From positions 1-27,801 of the forward strand of contig JNEM01012085.1 in the NCBI GenBank assembly GCA_000697335.1: DNA of 27,801 nt, in the 5' to 3' direction. A model generated the notes under the pieces. It did not search any database. It saw only the letters and a list, made by a program, of their open reading frames with translations, and was not told the DNA's origin. This document shows, piece by piece, positions 1 through 12,800 of this stretch. Source of the DNA: Conidiobolus incongruus B7586. Taxonomy: Eukaryota; Entomophthoromycota; Entomophthoromycetes; Entomophthorales; Conidiobolaceae. Positions within the stretch are counted from its first letter, which is position 1, and every line of letters begins with the position of its first letter. The position numbers were made by a program, and so were the translations under genes.

Positions 1-3000
1 GGACTAATGAATAGCCAAGAATATTCAGCTGAGAATAATAAGGATCCCAATTCAACCAACCATATACCGTCAAGATCGAGTCAAGAGAATGTGGTTGCAA
101 TTTGCCAATTTATTGAGAAAGAAATCATCCAAAATCAAAACTTTAGTGATTTTGCCTACAATTGCATGAGCTATCCTCACTTTGAAACATCCAAATTCCA
201 GAACCTTCTATACTATGGAGCGAATGCAAAATACTCTTTGGGCGATGTTGAAGGCGCTCGCAGGGATTATGAAAAAGCTTTAGAATTAGCACTTGGAGGT
301 CAATCTATTTTCCATGCAGTCGCTTCGATATTACGATGCTTCCATAACATCCAAGATCATGACTTAGTCAATCACCTAATGAATTTCCAAACTTCGCATA
401 TCCCAATACTTCTTTTAACTCCTGAGCAATCGCTTCAAACTTCGTCAATTCTATTTCCTAAGTCTCAAGGTATTCTTCCTGCATTCGTAAGACTTTTGAA
501 AAGTGAAGATAAATACGCTCAGAGTGGATCTCAAACTCAGCTTAATCGTGCTAATCACATAACATCCGCAATCCTATTGACACTTGCTAAAATTTACCAG
601 GATCAAACTTCTTCCATCACAGCCTTGCCTCTTTTACTTCCACTATACTATCTTTCATTAGCTCTTTTCCCTTCTCCTTCAACCTGTAATAACCTTGGAA
701 TTCTACTAGCTACAATTCCTGCTCCTTCTACCACAGAATCAAACAAGACTAATCCACCAATTACTGGCCCAGGCTTGGCTTTACAATATTACAATTACGG
801 TTTGAGTTTAGACTCCAATCATCCTCATTTGTACACCAACCTTGGCTCGTTATTAAAAGACATGGGTCATATTCGCAAAGCGATTAGCATGTATGAAAAA
901 GCAGTTCAAGTCAATCCTAAATTTGATGTTGCTCTAGCTAATTTAGGTAATGCTTTAAAGGACAGTGGACAAATCCAGGATAGTATCCAGTGGTATAAGC
1001 GTGCTGTGGAAGTTAACCCTGACTTTGTTGAAGCTATTTGTGGTTTAGTCAATGCTCTTTGTGGTGTATGCGATTGGAGAGGAAGAGTTTCCAAAACCGT
1101 TGCCAACCAAATTCAGCTTGGATGGATGGATAGAATCATTGAAATTGTCAATAAGCAACTCTCCGAAGGCAATAGTTGGGGTAATCATTTTATTTTCAAA
1201 AAATCTTCTGATTCTACTAGTATTTCTTGGATTCGTTCAGTTGCCAATGCGTTTAGCACAGATATGGATTATGGTGGCCAAATTTGGAAAACCCGCGCCC
1301 AATTCTGGGAACAACTTGTTGATATTGGTATCAACAATAAAATCTTATTAAATGAAGGATCCTGGATTATTCGTGCCACGGAAAAGGCAATGAGACGCTT
1401 AGTAAGGCTATGGTACTGGAGTCGACTTTCACAATTGAATTCTGATCCTAATTTTAACTGGTCTAATGTCTCCCAAAAAGACATGGCAACCTATTCTAGA
1501 CCATCAATTGTGGGATTGCCTATGCCACCGATTCCTACAGTTCTTCCATTTCATACATTCACCTATCCTCTTACTGCTCGTCAAGTTCGTCTTATTTGCC
1601 ATCGAAATGCCTTAAGGATATCTTACAACACTTTAGTCTCACCCTGGTTACCCAGCACAGTCTTCCCTCCTCCTCCTCCTCCAAGTCCACACATCAAGTT
1701 AGGATATGTGTCCTCTGATTTCAACAACCATCCTCTTTCCCACTTGATGCAATCCGTTTTTGGGATGCATAATACTGATAAATTTATTGTTTATTGTTAC
1801 GCGACAACTCCATCAGATCAATCTCAATACAGAGAAAAAATCCAAAGAGAAGTTAGTAATTTCATTGATGTATCAGGATGGACTACCCAAGCGATTGTTG
1901 AAAGAATAGTTCAAGATGGCATTCATATTTTGATTAACTTGAATGGCTATACTAAAGGTGCTCGAAACGAAGTATTTGCAGCTCGTCCTGCACCACTTTT
2001 GATGTCATATATGGGCTTCGCTAGTACTCTGGGAGGCAATTGGTGTGATTATTTTATTGCTGATCCCATTGTCTGTCCTCCAGAGACCGTTTGTTCTGAG
2101 CAATGGATTAATCGCAGTCCTAGTCGTTATGCTGCTAAATCTTTTAATCAACCCGAATTCATGGAACAGATTTCTGAAGTAGATGTCATGGATCTGGATC
2201 CAGAAGAACATTCTGAAGAATGGGTTTATACTGAAAAGATTCTATATATGCCTTATTCCTACTTCATCAACGATCATCGACAAGGATTTAGAGAACCTGA
2301 CGAGCTTCGACCCACGTCCAGTCTTACTGATCCCCAAATGCAAAACCAACGATTCATATTGGAAGGTAAAGAGGAACTGGAATTGGGTTGGCTAGTGGAA
2401 CAAAATAGAAGAACCACAATGAGAAAAGAACTTTTCCCTAACATTCCTGACAATTATGTGATTTTTGCAAACTTCAACCAACTCTATAAGGTTTGATTTA
2501 TTTATTTAATAAGCCCGAATTTCTATTAACCCTTATTATAGATTGATCCTAATATTTTCCAAGTTTGGCTAAATGTATTGAAGAGAGTTCCTAATTCAAT
2601 ATTGTGGTTACTTCAATTTCCCGCGGCTGGTGAAGAACATATACGTCGAGAGGCTACCGAATTAGCTGGACCTGAAGTCGCGTCTAGGATTATCTTTACT
2701 GAAGTTGCTGCTAAACATATTCATATTCATAGAGGAAGAGTAGCAGATATCTTTTTCGATACTCCTGAGTGTAATGCACACACAACTGCTGTGGATATTC
2801 TTTGGTCCGGTACACCTATTATCACATTTGCTCGCCATCCTCACAAAATGTGCTCCAGAGTTGCTGCAAGCATTGCCTGGGCTTCTGGTTATGGTGAACA
2901 TATGGTCGTTAACTCCTATCAGCATTATGAAGAGCAATCTGTGAATTTAGCTAACTCTATTGAATACCAATATGTCTCTGGTTCGTATGAAGAGATATTT

Positions 3001-3537
3001 ACTAATAATGGATTCAGCATTCCTATTCGATTTATGAATCACCCTATATTAAAGCAAACTTGTTCATTCCGTTTGGGTAAAGGAAAACTGAATGAACTTA
3101 GAAAGGCTCTTTTCTTGACTCGAGACAAATCTCCGTTATTTGACACCCCAAGATGGGTGAGAGATCTAGAAAGAGGCTACATAGAGGCTTGGAATCGCTG
3201 GACTTCGGCAACAGATGACCAACCTCAAGTCATTAGCAATGATCCTAATCAGAAATTTTCCAATGACAATTCTAACATCTATCCTGATTTCCTTTTAAAG
3301 CCTAAATTCATTGACCATATGCAACAATATTTGGATAGGAAGAAATCTGAGGGACATCTAGGCCAAGTTAGATCAGGATGTATTTGGGTTTCTGGTCAGA
3401 ATTCTGATCCAAACCCATCTCCTAAACTAACTCAAGCTTCATTTCAAAATTTGTTAACAAATTCACATATGGGAAATTCGACTCAAGATAAAGATACAAT
3501 CATCAAAAACGGTGATCATGGATCTATTCCCCGCTAA
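1..3537 (+). CDS. OGT: UDP-GlcNAc:protein O-GlcNAc transferase (SEC-type OGT)
   Basis: Transfers GlcNAc from UDP-GlcNAc to Ser/Thr of nuclear and cytosolic proteins (GT41 family). Exons are 7-2490 and 2542-3537, with a 51-nt GT-AG intron at 2491-2541 in phase 0; the joined product is 1,159 residues. Counting from the ATG at 7, TPR-like repeats lie near residues 60-95 and 258-370 (NLGSLLKDMG, NLGNALKDSG), followed by a linker, a proline run, and the catalytic domain from about 565. LGYVSSDFNNHP holds the conserved His (about 575), GIHILINLNGYTKGARNE holds a second His (about 640), and the exon 2 block AAKHIHIHRGRVAD (Lys about 886) with DTPECNAHTT matches the UDP-binding lobe. About 50 residues (near 700-745) are inserted before EKILYMP relative to animal OGT. 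The two codons before the ATG are open, so the true start may lie upstream of the window. Identity is secure; only the start is uncertain. Confidence 0.93.
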
Positions 3538-5953
3538 AATTAAAAATATAATCTAAACATCCTTCACCATATCCCAAAATCATTTTATTTCAGTTATCTG
3601 TTTTTTGTATGTAGTTTTTTGAATTCATCCCATTACTAAATTTTTTATCATGTACATTGTTATTCTCTTGATCATTTAAAATATATTAAGCATTGAAAAA
3701 AATAATCACTATTCAGATCTTATAAATAATAGAATTATATTGTGACTAAAACAATCAGCCATTCAATAAAAATATCAATAATTGATAATATTGAGAGATT
3801 CACATAATAATCTAATATGTGAATTGTATATTTGATTTTAAAAGTTATTTCATATAACCCTTTTGTCTTCAAGTATAAATCATTAAATCGATAATATACA
3901 AAGTCACTCTTGGTTTGTAACTAAAATAAGTATTTAATAAAATACGTCATAAAATAATAAAAATATACAAATGTTTGATGGTTTATATTTTATATACATA
4001 GGATTGTTAACATATATTAATCTGTTTATTTTACTGTATAATTCATTATTGTTAAACCAATATATGATTTATTTTTAATATATACAATAAGTTAGAAATT
4101 TTTGTAGTACTGAAGGAACAAACAAAATTATGTATATTAATATTTAAAGCACATTTGAGCAATTTAATATCCAAAATATATTGAATATAGTATATTATTA
4201 AGTTTATACTCTCTTTCAATATATTTATTATTTCATATTAATTACAAGAATAATTTTGTTTGATAAATTATCCCATGACTTTATTAATGAATTAAATTTA
4301 AAACAATATTTTTTGTTTCAACTAGGTGTAATAAGTTTAATTACGCAAAAATATTAAAAATATAATTTGTCAGTAGAATCATTTATTTTATTATATGCAC
4401 TGTATAATTAAATATATTATTTTAACTGACTCTGAAAATGATATTATACATATCCAATTTAGCATTTCCATGAGAATGTATTTGGCGTTTGAATAATTAA
4501 GTGTAATTTTAAATTTTGTACATCCAAGTTCCAACCAATTTTTCATATTATTTGTTCAAATATAATACTAAATATTTAATTGAAACATGATGAACCATAG
4601 ATTTGAGTAACAAACATATTTATCTATGGTATAGTATATTTTTTTCGATTCGATATTTACTACCCAAATTCATGTTTTCTATATATTAATTATGTATTCC
4701 ATATTTTATTCCAACTGAATATAATTTAAACATTATATTACTTTTGTCATAAAATTTAAAATTTCTTCGCTCAATTATGCAAACACTCAATATATTTAAA
4801 CTAATAGGAATTATAATAGTGATAGAAATACATGTATGTATAGTATAATAATTATGATGATTAAGAATAAAATTAATCGTGATTATAATATAAAATTCCA
4901 ATTTGCTAATTTTATATATGATTCGCCAAATATTGAGGTATTATAGTAAATATATTCTATTATTAATATTAATATGATTTTTGGATAGCCCAATTAAATG
5001 TCACAATATTAAAATTGGAATATTATATATTTATGCATACTATTTTCTGATCAAGCTTTGGTATTCTAGTATTAGCCTGAATAATAGTATTTGGTGCTAA
5101 AAATTACTTCCACTATATTTCGAATCATATTCTAATAGTGTGATATTACTGATTATATTATATCTCAGTTATACAATTCACAAGCTTATCTTTATTTAAC
5201 AGTAATTGAATTAACTATGTCAAATATATCGAGTTTCTTTCTATTTGATTAATTTTAATATTTTTAAAGATATAGATATATTGATTGAATTGGACTTAAT
5301 ATATATTAATATTTATTGAAAAAAACAAAACCTAAATGTAATCCCCTCATATTTATTCAATATAAAATAAATTTAAAGAGTGATTATAAACTATTATTAA
5401 ATAAAAATTTTTCATAATTATGAACTGGTTTCTAAATTTAGATTTAATATATTATGAATTTAAAATTTGAAACTATTTTTCATTTGAAAATTTAATGAAT
5501 TTTATTTATATATAGGTTCTTTAATTGTGAGATAAGAGTAAATTTTGGAAAATATTCTAGATCAATTAATTTTGATTTAAATTGTTGAATCAATATGATT
5601 AATAAATTTGGAAATTTTGATTGATTTATGCTAAATCAGAGTTACATTTAAATAAAGTATGAATTTTGGAAAGAAACTTAGGAATAGTCTTCAAAGTAAT
5701 CATGTGACAAAATTTGAATATTGAACTTAAACATGGATTGTTTGCAAATAATCAGTTTTAATTGGTTTAATCCATTATCATATCAAGTAATGACCTAATA
5801 AATTAATTGATATCATCTTTTGAATTTTAACTCATCAAAATCTGTTTATTAATTACACCAAATAACTTAACTAATCTTTCAATTATAAAACACTTTTTAA
5901 TCAATTTTACCACACTTATTGTTATAGAGTTTTTTACCAAGGAATTGATTACT
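3538..5953. other. AT-rich intergenic spacer
   Basis: About 2.4 kb between the OGT stop and the TUP1 start. It is almost entirely A/T with short homopolymer and TA runs and stops in every frame. The one longer reading frame (minus strand, 4686-4901) is low-complexity Ile/Asn/Tyr and has no gene-like features. No tRNA, rRNA or transposon coding sequence was recognised. The last tens of bases contain an acceptor-like TTGTTATAG just before the TUP1 start, which could end an intron in the 5' UTR. Confidence 0.6.
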
Positions 5954-8087
5954 ATGGCCAATCCATATCCCCATCACTCTACGAGTGCAAATGGCTCCTC
6001 TAATCATCGCATGAATGATCTTTTAGAAGCAGTTAAAAATGATTATGCCGCTTTAAACCATGAAGTTGCTTTACTTCGCCAACAGAGAGAAGAAATAGAA
6101 CGCCAAAGTAAATATCATCTCTTAAAATTATTATATGTTACTAACTACCCACTTCTTTCTACTAGTGACCGTTCATATTAATGAAGCTACTACAATTTCT
6201 CAAAACATTTATGAATTAGAAAGAACTCACGCTAATTTGAAAAAACAGTATGTTCATTTTTAAATTCTATTTAAATACACCTAATTTTATTAAACGAACT
6301 TTTATAGGTATGAAGAAGAAATCAACCATTTACGCCGCCAGCTTGATGGAAGAAATTCCGCTACCGGCTCTCGTTCAAATAATCTTCATGGTGGTTCCAA
6401 TTTACCCCCCGCATCTTTCTTACCTCACAATCAAACTGCTGCTAATGATCCCGCTCAGTTAAAAGCTAATTATTCAAACTTTCCTCCACCTTCGGTTCCT
6501 CCACCATCTTCTCAACCTCATGATGCACCTAGTATTAACAGTTTAGCACATCATGCATTGTCACAATCAGTTCATAAACGTCCAAGAAAAGATGAACCTC
6601 CTTCACATCAACCAAATAGTTCTAAGCCAGGATTTGGTGGACCATCTAATCATAGCCATACATCTAATCCCGGTGGACATCCTAATGTCAAATTAGAATC
6701 ATCTAATATTCCTTTGCCTCCTCAATATGCTATGGAACATCACCAAGTCCAAGGAATGCGCCAGGGATCAATTTCACATCATCCTATGCATCACCCTGAA
6801 CATCTTCAACCTTCGGCTAGAGCTCCAATTAGACATGCACCAAACTCTCATCAAGGCCCAAGTAACTTTGGAGAAATTGACCCTGATACAGTTGCCACCC
6901 AATATAAAAAAGAAGGAGATAATTGGTTCGCTATATTTAATCCTAAAGTTCCTCGCAACTTAAATGTGGATTTAGTACACACTCTTGATCATGATAGCGT
7001 AGTCTGTTGTGTCAGATTTAGTCATGATGGCCAATATTTGGCTACCGGTTGTAACAGAACTGCTCAAATTTATGATGTTTCAAGTGCCAGAAAGCTTTAT
7101 GAACTTGTTGATGACTCAGTCAAAGAAGACAATCTATATATTCGAGCTGTTTGTTTCAGTCCTGATGGAAAGTTTTTGGCAACTGGTGGTGAAGACCACA
7201 AAATTCGAATTTGGGATATTCAAGCGAAGCGTGTCTGCAGCATGTTTACTGGGCATACTTCTGATATTTATTCTCTTGAATTTTCTAACAATGGTCGCTT
7301 ATTGGTATCTGGATCTGGAGATAAAAGCGTTCGAGTTTGGGACATGGAAACCAGTCAACTCAAAACTAAATTTATTATTGAGAGCACCAATATCAAAGAT
7401 CCTGGTGTTACTTGTGTTGCTATTTCACCAGATTCAAGATATATTGCAGCTGGTTCTCTTGATAAATTTGTTCGCGTTTGGGACGTACAGCAAGATAGGA
7501 TACTAAATATTTTTGAAGGTCATAAAGATGGTGTCTATTCTGTTGCTTTTTCTCCAGATGGTATTTAATCACCTCCTTTTCTAATATAACAGGATTCTGA
7601 TTACTATTTAGGTAAATCTCTTATTTCTGGATCTTTAGACAACTCCTTGAAACTGTGGCAAGTGGGTCCTAATCGTAGTAGCACCATGGGAACTGTTACT
7701 CCTAGTAGCTGCATTGCTAATTTTATTGGTCATAAGGTATATAAATCATCATTTTAGTATAGCCATAGCTAATCTATTTCTAGGACTTTGTTCTCTCTGT
7801 TGCTTGCTCTCCTTGTGGTAAGTGGGCTATGTCTGGTTCTAAAGATCGCAGTATTCAATTCTGGGATATGAAAACACATCAAACACAATTTATGCTCCAA
7901 GGTCATAAAAACTCGGGTAAGATTTTGTATCCTTATATTTTACTTTCAAATATTTTAACATTAATCATTTTTAAATGTAGTAATATCGGTTGCTTTTAAC
8001 CCTAAAGGCGGGTTGTTTGCTACTGGATCTGGAGATTTGAAAGCTAGAGTTTGGAGCTACAAACCATATATCAATATGGAAAAGTAA
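5954..8087 (+). CDS. TUP1: Tup1-type WD40 transcriptional co-repressor
   Basis: General co-repressor that acts with Cyc8/Ssn6 in the nucleus. Six exons: 5954-6107, 6166-6247, 6308-7560, 7612-7736, 7784-7916 and 7981-8087. The introns are 47-64 nt and all GT-AG; intron 1 has a perfect TACTAAC branch site. The joined product is 617 residues, close to S. pombe Tup11. The N-terminus carries the Tup_N tetramerisation helix ([20 protein letters not shown], then [20 protein letters not shown] across exons 2-3). A Pro/His/Ser-rich linker with KRPRK follows, then seven WD40 blades ending IWDI, VWDM, VWDV, KLWQV, FWDM and VWSY, the first being degenerate (QIYDV). The ATG at 5954 is chosen because it starts directly before the Tup_N helix. 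For intron 3 the acceptor at 7611 is used; the earlier CAG at 7592 would bring in an in-frame TGA. Confidence 0.93.
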
Positions 8088-9210
8088 TATTCCATGATTA
8101 TTATATTAAACGCCATAAATGTCATTGTTTTTTACTTGAACTTCTAAATACATTAATAACCCTATCTAGCTCTAACAATTTAATTTATTATTTCCTTGTA
8201 CTACTATATCTTTTGAGCCGATTTGAATAATCCAATATTTTAAAATTATTAACTTTACTATTTATATCAATATTTATTAATTAAATTTTTTAAAGTTTTA
8301 TTCCTATAATATATACACTGACATCAGAAAACTACTTTGATACTTGCAATAAATCTTTATTTGGATTGATTATTCCAAATAAAATATTTAAACATTATAA
8401 ATTATATTACAAATTGAATTCAAAAACTACTCACTGGTTTTTAAATCTATGAAATAATAAAATAGTGTTTAACTTTGAACTTCTTTTTCTAAATTTGATA
8501 TATAAACATAAATTTCTAGAGGTTAAAATGGGCAATTCTTAGTCTAATATTAATTTAATATAATATGATTTTATACAAAATTTTATTAAATAAAATTTTT
8601 ATTTTAATAAATCTTTTGAAAAATAAAGCAGTCAAAAAAGATTGTGAATCAAAGTGAATATTGGAACTGAGATTATTATTATTATTATTATTATTATTTA
8701 TAAACATTAATTCTGATTAATTTAATTCCAAATTATATCTATATTTACTTTATAAAGAATTTTTATTTAATGAATAATATAGCCAACTTTGTATTTATTT
8801 TGATTTGATTGTGTTTATTTTTGAAGCTTAATCAGTAACTTCTAATATGGCTTGTAAAAAATTGTTTCAATTATTTGATTTATTTTGAATAAAATGATAA
8901 AATTAAGCTTTCTTAATTCAATACATTAAAAAATATTTATACTATAAAATTAAATGATAAAATCAATAATATTTATTACTGATTAGTATTTGTAAAGGCT
9001 AAAATTTTGTTTTAAATATTTGGAATTCTGTCTTTAAATATTATATTTTTCAGAATTATGCAGTAGAATATATTTTTAAATTTTAAATATTGCATATTTA
9101 TTATTAACTAATTTTATGAATAAATTTTAATTTGTTTATAAATTTGGAAATTGAATTTATTGATTATAAATGGAATTGAAAATAACTAAAGGATAATGCT
9201 TTAAAATTTA
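8088..9210. other. AT-rich intergenic spacer
   Basis: Downstream of TUP1. Strongly AT-rich with no plausible exon, RNA gene or transposon coding sequence that I can see. It contains one clean trinucleotide tract near 8672-8698, listed separately. Confidence 0.55.
8672..8698. repeat. (ATT)9 microsatellite
   Basis: Nine perfect tandem copies of ATT in the spacer after TUP1. It is a simple sequence repeat with no sign of function. Confidence 0.9.
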
Positions 9211-9879
9211 AATGGTTGGTAGAAATATGCTCTACTTATTGGTCCAAAGTTTCTGACTGAAAAATCGCCTGGATTTATGGTATAACTACTTCAGCAAGCT
9301 TTCATATGGTAATTATCAAAAAGTGGTCAGTTTTTACTTGTTTGTCATGATCTCATCTATCCCATCAGCGTTTTTTTCTTGACAGTAAATGTGGTGTTTT
9401 CAGTCATCTTTAATGCTGGATATTATTTATTACCTATTATAAGAGTATTATGCTGAAATTTTAACCCCGCAATGTCAGTGTATGGTGTTCTATGATGATA
9501 TGAGCTTCTAAAGAGCTCTTTTGGAGTCTATGGATTTGAAATTCTTCTTCTAACCAATAGAAATTAATTACCCCTTTATGAGGTCATCAACAACTATCCC
9601 ATCAAATTCACTTGATATTCCTTATTAGCCAATCATCACTTCCTATAATTCAATTTCAACTCTGACTTTTAAAATCAACCAATTGAAATTGGGATTGAAA
9701 ATGGTTTAACAAAACTAACTCACCACTTGATTTCATCAATGTTCTTTAAACCTCTTCTATTAAGATATCAAAGGAGTACCAAAATAGTTGATAAAGCTTA
9801 AAATTAATCGTTATATATACTGTATATTAATTCTTTTTCATCCCCGACAACAATTTGGATATAGATAATTGACTTAACA
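9211..9879 (+). promoter_or_regulatory. Probable promoter / 5' region of the BET gene
   Basis: This 650-base stretch directly before the BET start is visibly less AT-rich than the neighbouring spacers, but it has no long open frame. It holds several CCAAT boxes: near 9554 (AACCAATAG), near 9629 (GCCAATCA), and an inverted pair CCAAT-TGAA-ATTGG at 9679-9692. CCAAT boxes bind the HAP/NF-Y complex in fungi, so a promoter or 5' UTR role is reasonable, but it is inferred only from position and composition. A short undetected exon or a noncoding RNA is also possible. Confidence 0.4.
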
Positions 9880-12800
9880 ATGTCAAGTTCAAGAGATTCT
9901 AGTTTATCTCCACATAATTTAGGGTGGGTTTATTTTACCATTTTAATTCAATTTTTTCATTTTAATAAAATTAATAATTGGTAATTCATTGGTATAATTT
10001 ACTGATTTTTATTTTTATTCTCTAGTAATGAAACAAGTGCCAGTTACAGAAATGGGTCTCCACACCATGATAGTGAACAATACAATAGTTATTCTAAATA
10101 TGAGCCCCAATCAAACGCTTTGACTAATTTAGATTATTCTTCTGATTCTTCAGCATCTCATCACGATTATAACTATAATTCACAAAATGGGGTTAATAGG
10201 ATAGAAACAAAAAGTTCTCTACAGTACAACGGTCCACTTTATGAATCCGATTCTCCATCTGAACAAGAATTTCCTGATAATCCTCATTCTGTTGGAGCTT
10301 CTGGTCATAATTCCAGTCCCATAGCACCAAATTATTCTCAACAATTTTCTGATAATTCAATGGAATTTAATGAAGTTCATAACAACCACTTTAAACCAGA
10401 ACCTAGTCCCGGCCATTCTTCTCCTCTTCCGCATTCAAATGAACCAAATAACTATTCATCTCCACCTCCTCAAAATCAACTATCTTCACAACAGGAATAT
10501 GATAAACCTATTGTTAAGGATGAAACGAGGAAAAAATATGAGACACACGCTCCACCTCCTAAGTTTGAAGCTGACACTACACATAAATCGTTGGAAAATA
10601 AACATTCTAGTAAACCTTCCAAATCATCACGTCCTCCGGTTTATCCTGTAGCTCATAAGCCTAGTATGAGTCGAGAACAATTGAAGCACTGTCGTCAAAT
10701 TATCAAAGAACTGAAGCATCATCGTGATGCTGATCCTTTTGCAGTACCGGTCGATTATGTAGCAATGAATTTACCTGACTATCCAACAATTATCAAGAAG
10801 CCTATGGATTTACAAACAGCCGAGAGAAAATTGGACAATGTTGAATATTCTTCTATTGATGAATTTTATGATGACATTGAACTTATTTTTTCCAACTGTA
10901 ACCTATATAATGGTCTGGTTGCTCCCATTTCCAAAATGGCTGCAAATCTTCAAAAAGCGTTCCATAAATTGAAACAACAATATTCTAAGTCGCAAAGCTC
11001 CTATAATGTAGACGATGATATAGATGAAGAATTACCCAAATCATCTAAAGCTTCGAAATCTAAACCTAAACCATCTTCTCGTCGTTCATCCTCATCTAAA
11101 GCTGCGCCAGTAAAGTCGGAGCCTGTAATTCCTTCATCAAAATCGCACCCTAGCTCCAAGTCACATTCTTCTAAAGCCAGTAATGCAGCCCAACTTAAAT
11201 TCTGTGCTTCTATAATTAAAGAATTTGAGAAGAAATCAAATTATTCTTTTGTTTTCCCATTTCTAGAACCAGTTGATCCTGTAGCACTGAATATTCCTGA
11301 TTACCCAAAAATCATCAAGCATCCTATGGATATATCTACTATTAAGAAAAAACTGAATCAGGGCAAATATGCTACGGCTTACGATTTTGAAGCAGATGTT
11401 CGACTAATGCTTAAAAACTGCTTTACATTTAATCCACCTGGTACTGATGTTTATGTCATGGGTCAAAGAGTTGAAGCTTTATTCGATTCCAAGTGGAAGT
11501 CTCTTCCCGCTCCTCCCCCATCTCCACCTCATGTTCAAACATCTTCCAAATCTTATTCACGTCCCAAATCTATTAATGATGGCTTAAGCTCTGATACATC
11601 TGATGATGAAGGTAATTTAAATCTTTACACAGTATTTATTAAATTTAACCTCTTTTACAGGATTCCCTTCAAGAGATTATCAGCCATCTTCTGCTAAAAT
11701 TTCTAAACATATGAAACAACTTTCTAATCAAATCCACTCTCTTAAACACTCCAAATCTCGAGTTCATGACTCAACATCACTATCTCCCAAAAAATCATCG
11801 CATCGAGCTAAAGAAAAAATTTCTAAACAACCTCATACATATTCTTCTAAATCTAAACCTTCTTCTTCACGCCCTGAAAGCTATTCTACACATCATGATC
11901 GTGATAATGTAGAACCTATATCTTATGAAGAAAAGAAAGTTTTAAGTGACTATATTAATTTCTTAACACCTGATCAATTAGCAACTGTTGTCGAGTTAAT
12001 TAAACAGAATATGCCACAACTGCAAGAGGTATTTTTAACTCTACTAATGTACATCTTTATTAACTGTTTATATAGGCACAAGATGAAATTGAATTAGATA
12101 TTGATACTCTTGAACCTCGCACACTGCGCAAATTGTATTTGTTTGTTGTAGAAAATGTTCCCAATGTTCCTGAAAAATATAAACCCCAGAAACGAAAGTC
12201 CCGACCTCAAAAACCGCCAGGTAATATCTATTTATTATTTTCAGGTATCAAATCTCATATATATTCCTAGCTCCTCAACCTCGCAAGAAACCTCGACACT
12301 CTTCACTAAGCTCTGATTCATCTGACCTTTCAGATGCTCCTTCTGATGGTGATGACACAGGTAGTAGTAGTGATTAATTACTGGTTTTTTTTTCAATTTA
12401 TTTGCCAACATTTTTATTAATATTTTGGCTATTTTAATGTTTATCTCTTCATACATTTTATCATAAATTGTGTTATTCTTACAGCAGGCTTCGATCATCA
12501 ATAAACTTGATCAATACATTATTTAAATTTTACATTTACAATTTGCTGATGTCATTATTTTCGGTTGATTAGACATCCATAAGCTCCAATCCCCATCTCA
12601 ATCGAAGGTTAGCTTTTGTTTTAAATCAATATAATTGTTTCTGACTACAATATTTTTAGAAACTTAAATATATTGAACCAGACCCAGCTAACTTTGAATC
12701 TCAAGATTCACCAAAAGCACCATCACCAATCAATGGTACTTGTATTTAATAAGATAATATTTCCTATTATTAAACAATATTTAGATGAAAAAGCATCATC

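Noticed and set aside
4686-4901. 71-codon minus-strand open frame in the first long spacer
   Set aside because: Low-complexity Ile/Asn/Tyr translation expected from AT-rich DNA; no start context, splice partners or domains.
9492-9498. ATGATGA resembling a C/D snoRNA C box
   Set aside because: No CTGA D box at a proper distance and no terminal stem; a chance match.
12241-12501. 86-codon minus-strand open frame
   Set aside because: Antisense to the last core BET exon and the AT-rich intron after it; Lys/Asn-rich with no domain.
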